DNA of 6,059 bases. Source: an uncultured Spongiibacteraceae bacterium. Lineage in GTDB: Bacteria; Pseudomonadota; Gammaproteobacteria; Pseudomonadales; Dasaniaceae. Where the stretch lies: the NCBI GenBank assembly GCA_937969395.1, contig CALBVI010000242.1:1-6059 (forward strand), written 5' to 3'. Positions within the stretch are counted from its first letter, which is position 1. Every line of letters begins with the position of its first letter. Under the pieces are notes generated by a model. The model did no database searches and had not been told where the DNA came from. It was given only the letters and a program-made list of their open reading frames with translations. Made by a program: the position numbers and the translations under genes. Below, one piece after another: positions 6,007 through 6,059 of this stretch.

Positions 6007-6059
6007 TTTAGCTAACCTTCTGTTTTATCAATACTTTCTATATTTAATAAGTCGAGAAC
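6007..6059 (-). promoter_or_regulatory. Upstream region of the AlgP-like gene with its ribosome binding site
   Basis: On the minus strand AGAAGG at 6021-6016 is a clear Shine-Dalgarno sequence nine bases from the ATG at 6006-6004. Further upstream the DNA is AT-rich. A TCGACT (6055-6050) followed by weak -10-like hexamers around 6033-6024 could be a promoter, but the matches are poor and the window ends here, so only the ribosome binding site is supported. Confidence 0.6.

Overview
The window looks like chromosomal DNA of a free-living, probably marine gammaproteobacterium. GC content is moderate, and the gene content is typical of the Pseudomonas/Cellvibrio/Spongiibacter side of the class: a YheS-type ABC-F ATPase, a TIGR02444-family protein and an AlgP-like histone-H1-like protein lie side by side. 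As I recall it, these three families are also neighbours in Pseudomonas, near algQ. The taxon is inferred from protein character and gene neighbourhood, not from any database search.

Layout, left to right. (1) 1-1230 (+): the C-terminal 409 residues of a TonB-dependent outer-membrane receptor of the catecholate-siderophore (Fiu/PiuA) type, cut by the window edge. (2) 1254-1290: a strong intrinsic terminator. (3) 1346-2026 (+): a PiuC/YbiX-type Fe(II)/2-oxoglutarate dioxygenase with a GTG start and all expected metal and cofactor ligands. (4) 2057-3958 (-): a complete 633-residue ABC-F protein of the YheS type, convergent with piuC across only 30 bp. (5) 3959-4056: a divergent intergenic region with a consensus TATAAT box next to the ABC-F start codon and a near-perfect 26-bp inverted repeat. 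(6) 4057-4542 (+): a TIGR02444/DUF2390 protein. (7) 4588-4619: a bidirectional intrinsic terminator between convergent genes. (8) 4640-4670: a short tandem duplication. (9) 4666-6006 (-): an AlgP-like protein rich in Lys, Ala, Thr and Pro, with a coiled-coil-like head, a pentapeptide-repeat DNA-binding-like middle, an acidic tail and an unusual C-terminal tip. 6007-6059 is its upstream region.

Functionally the window has two blocks. Receptor plus PiuC is an iron-uptake pairing also known as piuA-piuC in Pseudomonas. The right block combines translation (ABC-F), an uncharacterised protein and a putative nucleoid/regulatory protein (AlgP-like). No mobile element, CRISPR array, tRNA or rRNA was seen, and nothing here clearly amounts to a new multi-gene system. 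The points most worth a second look are the C-terminal tip of the AlgP-like protein, which resembles a sliding-clamp-binding peptide behind five aspartates, and the inverted repeat with the start-proximal promoter in front of the ABC-F gene.
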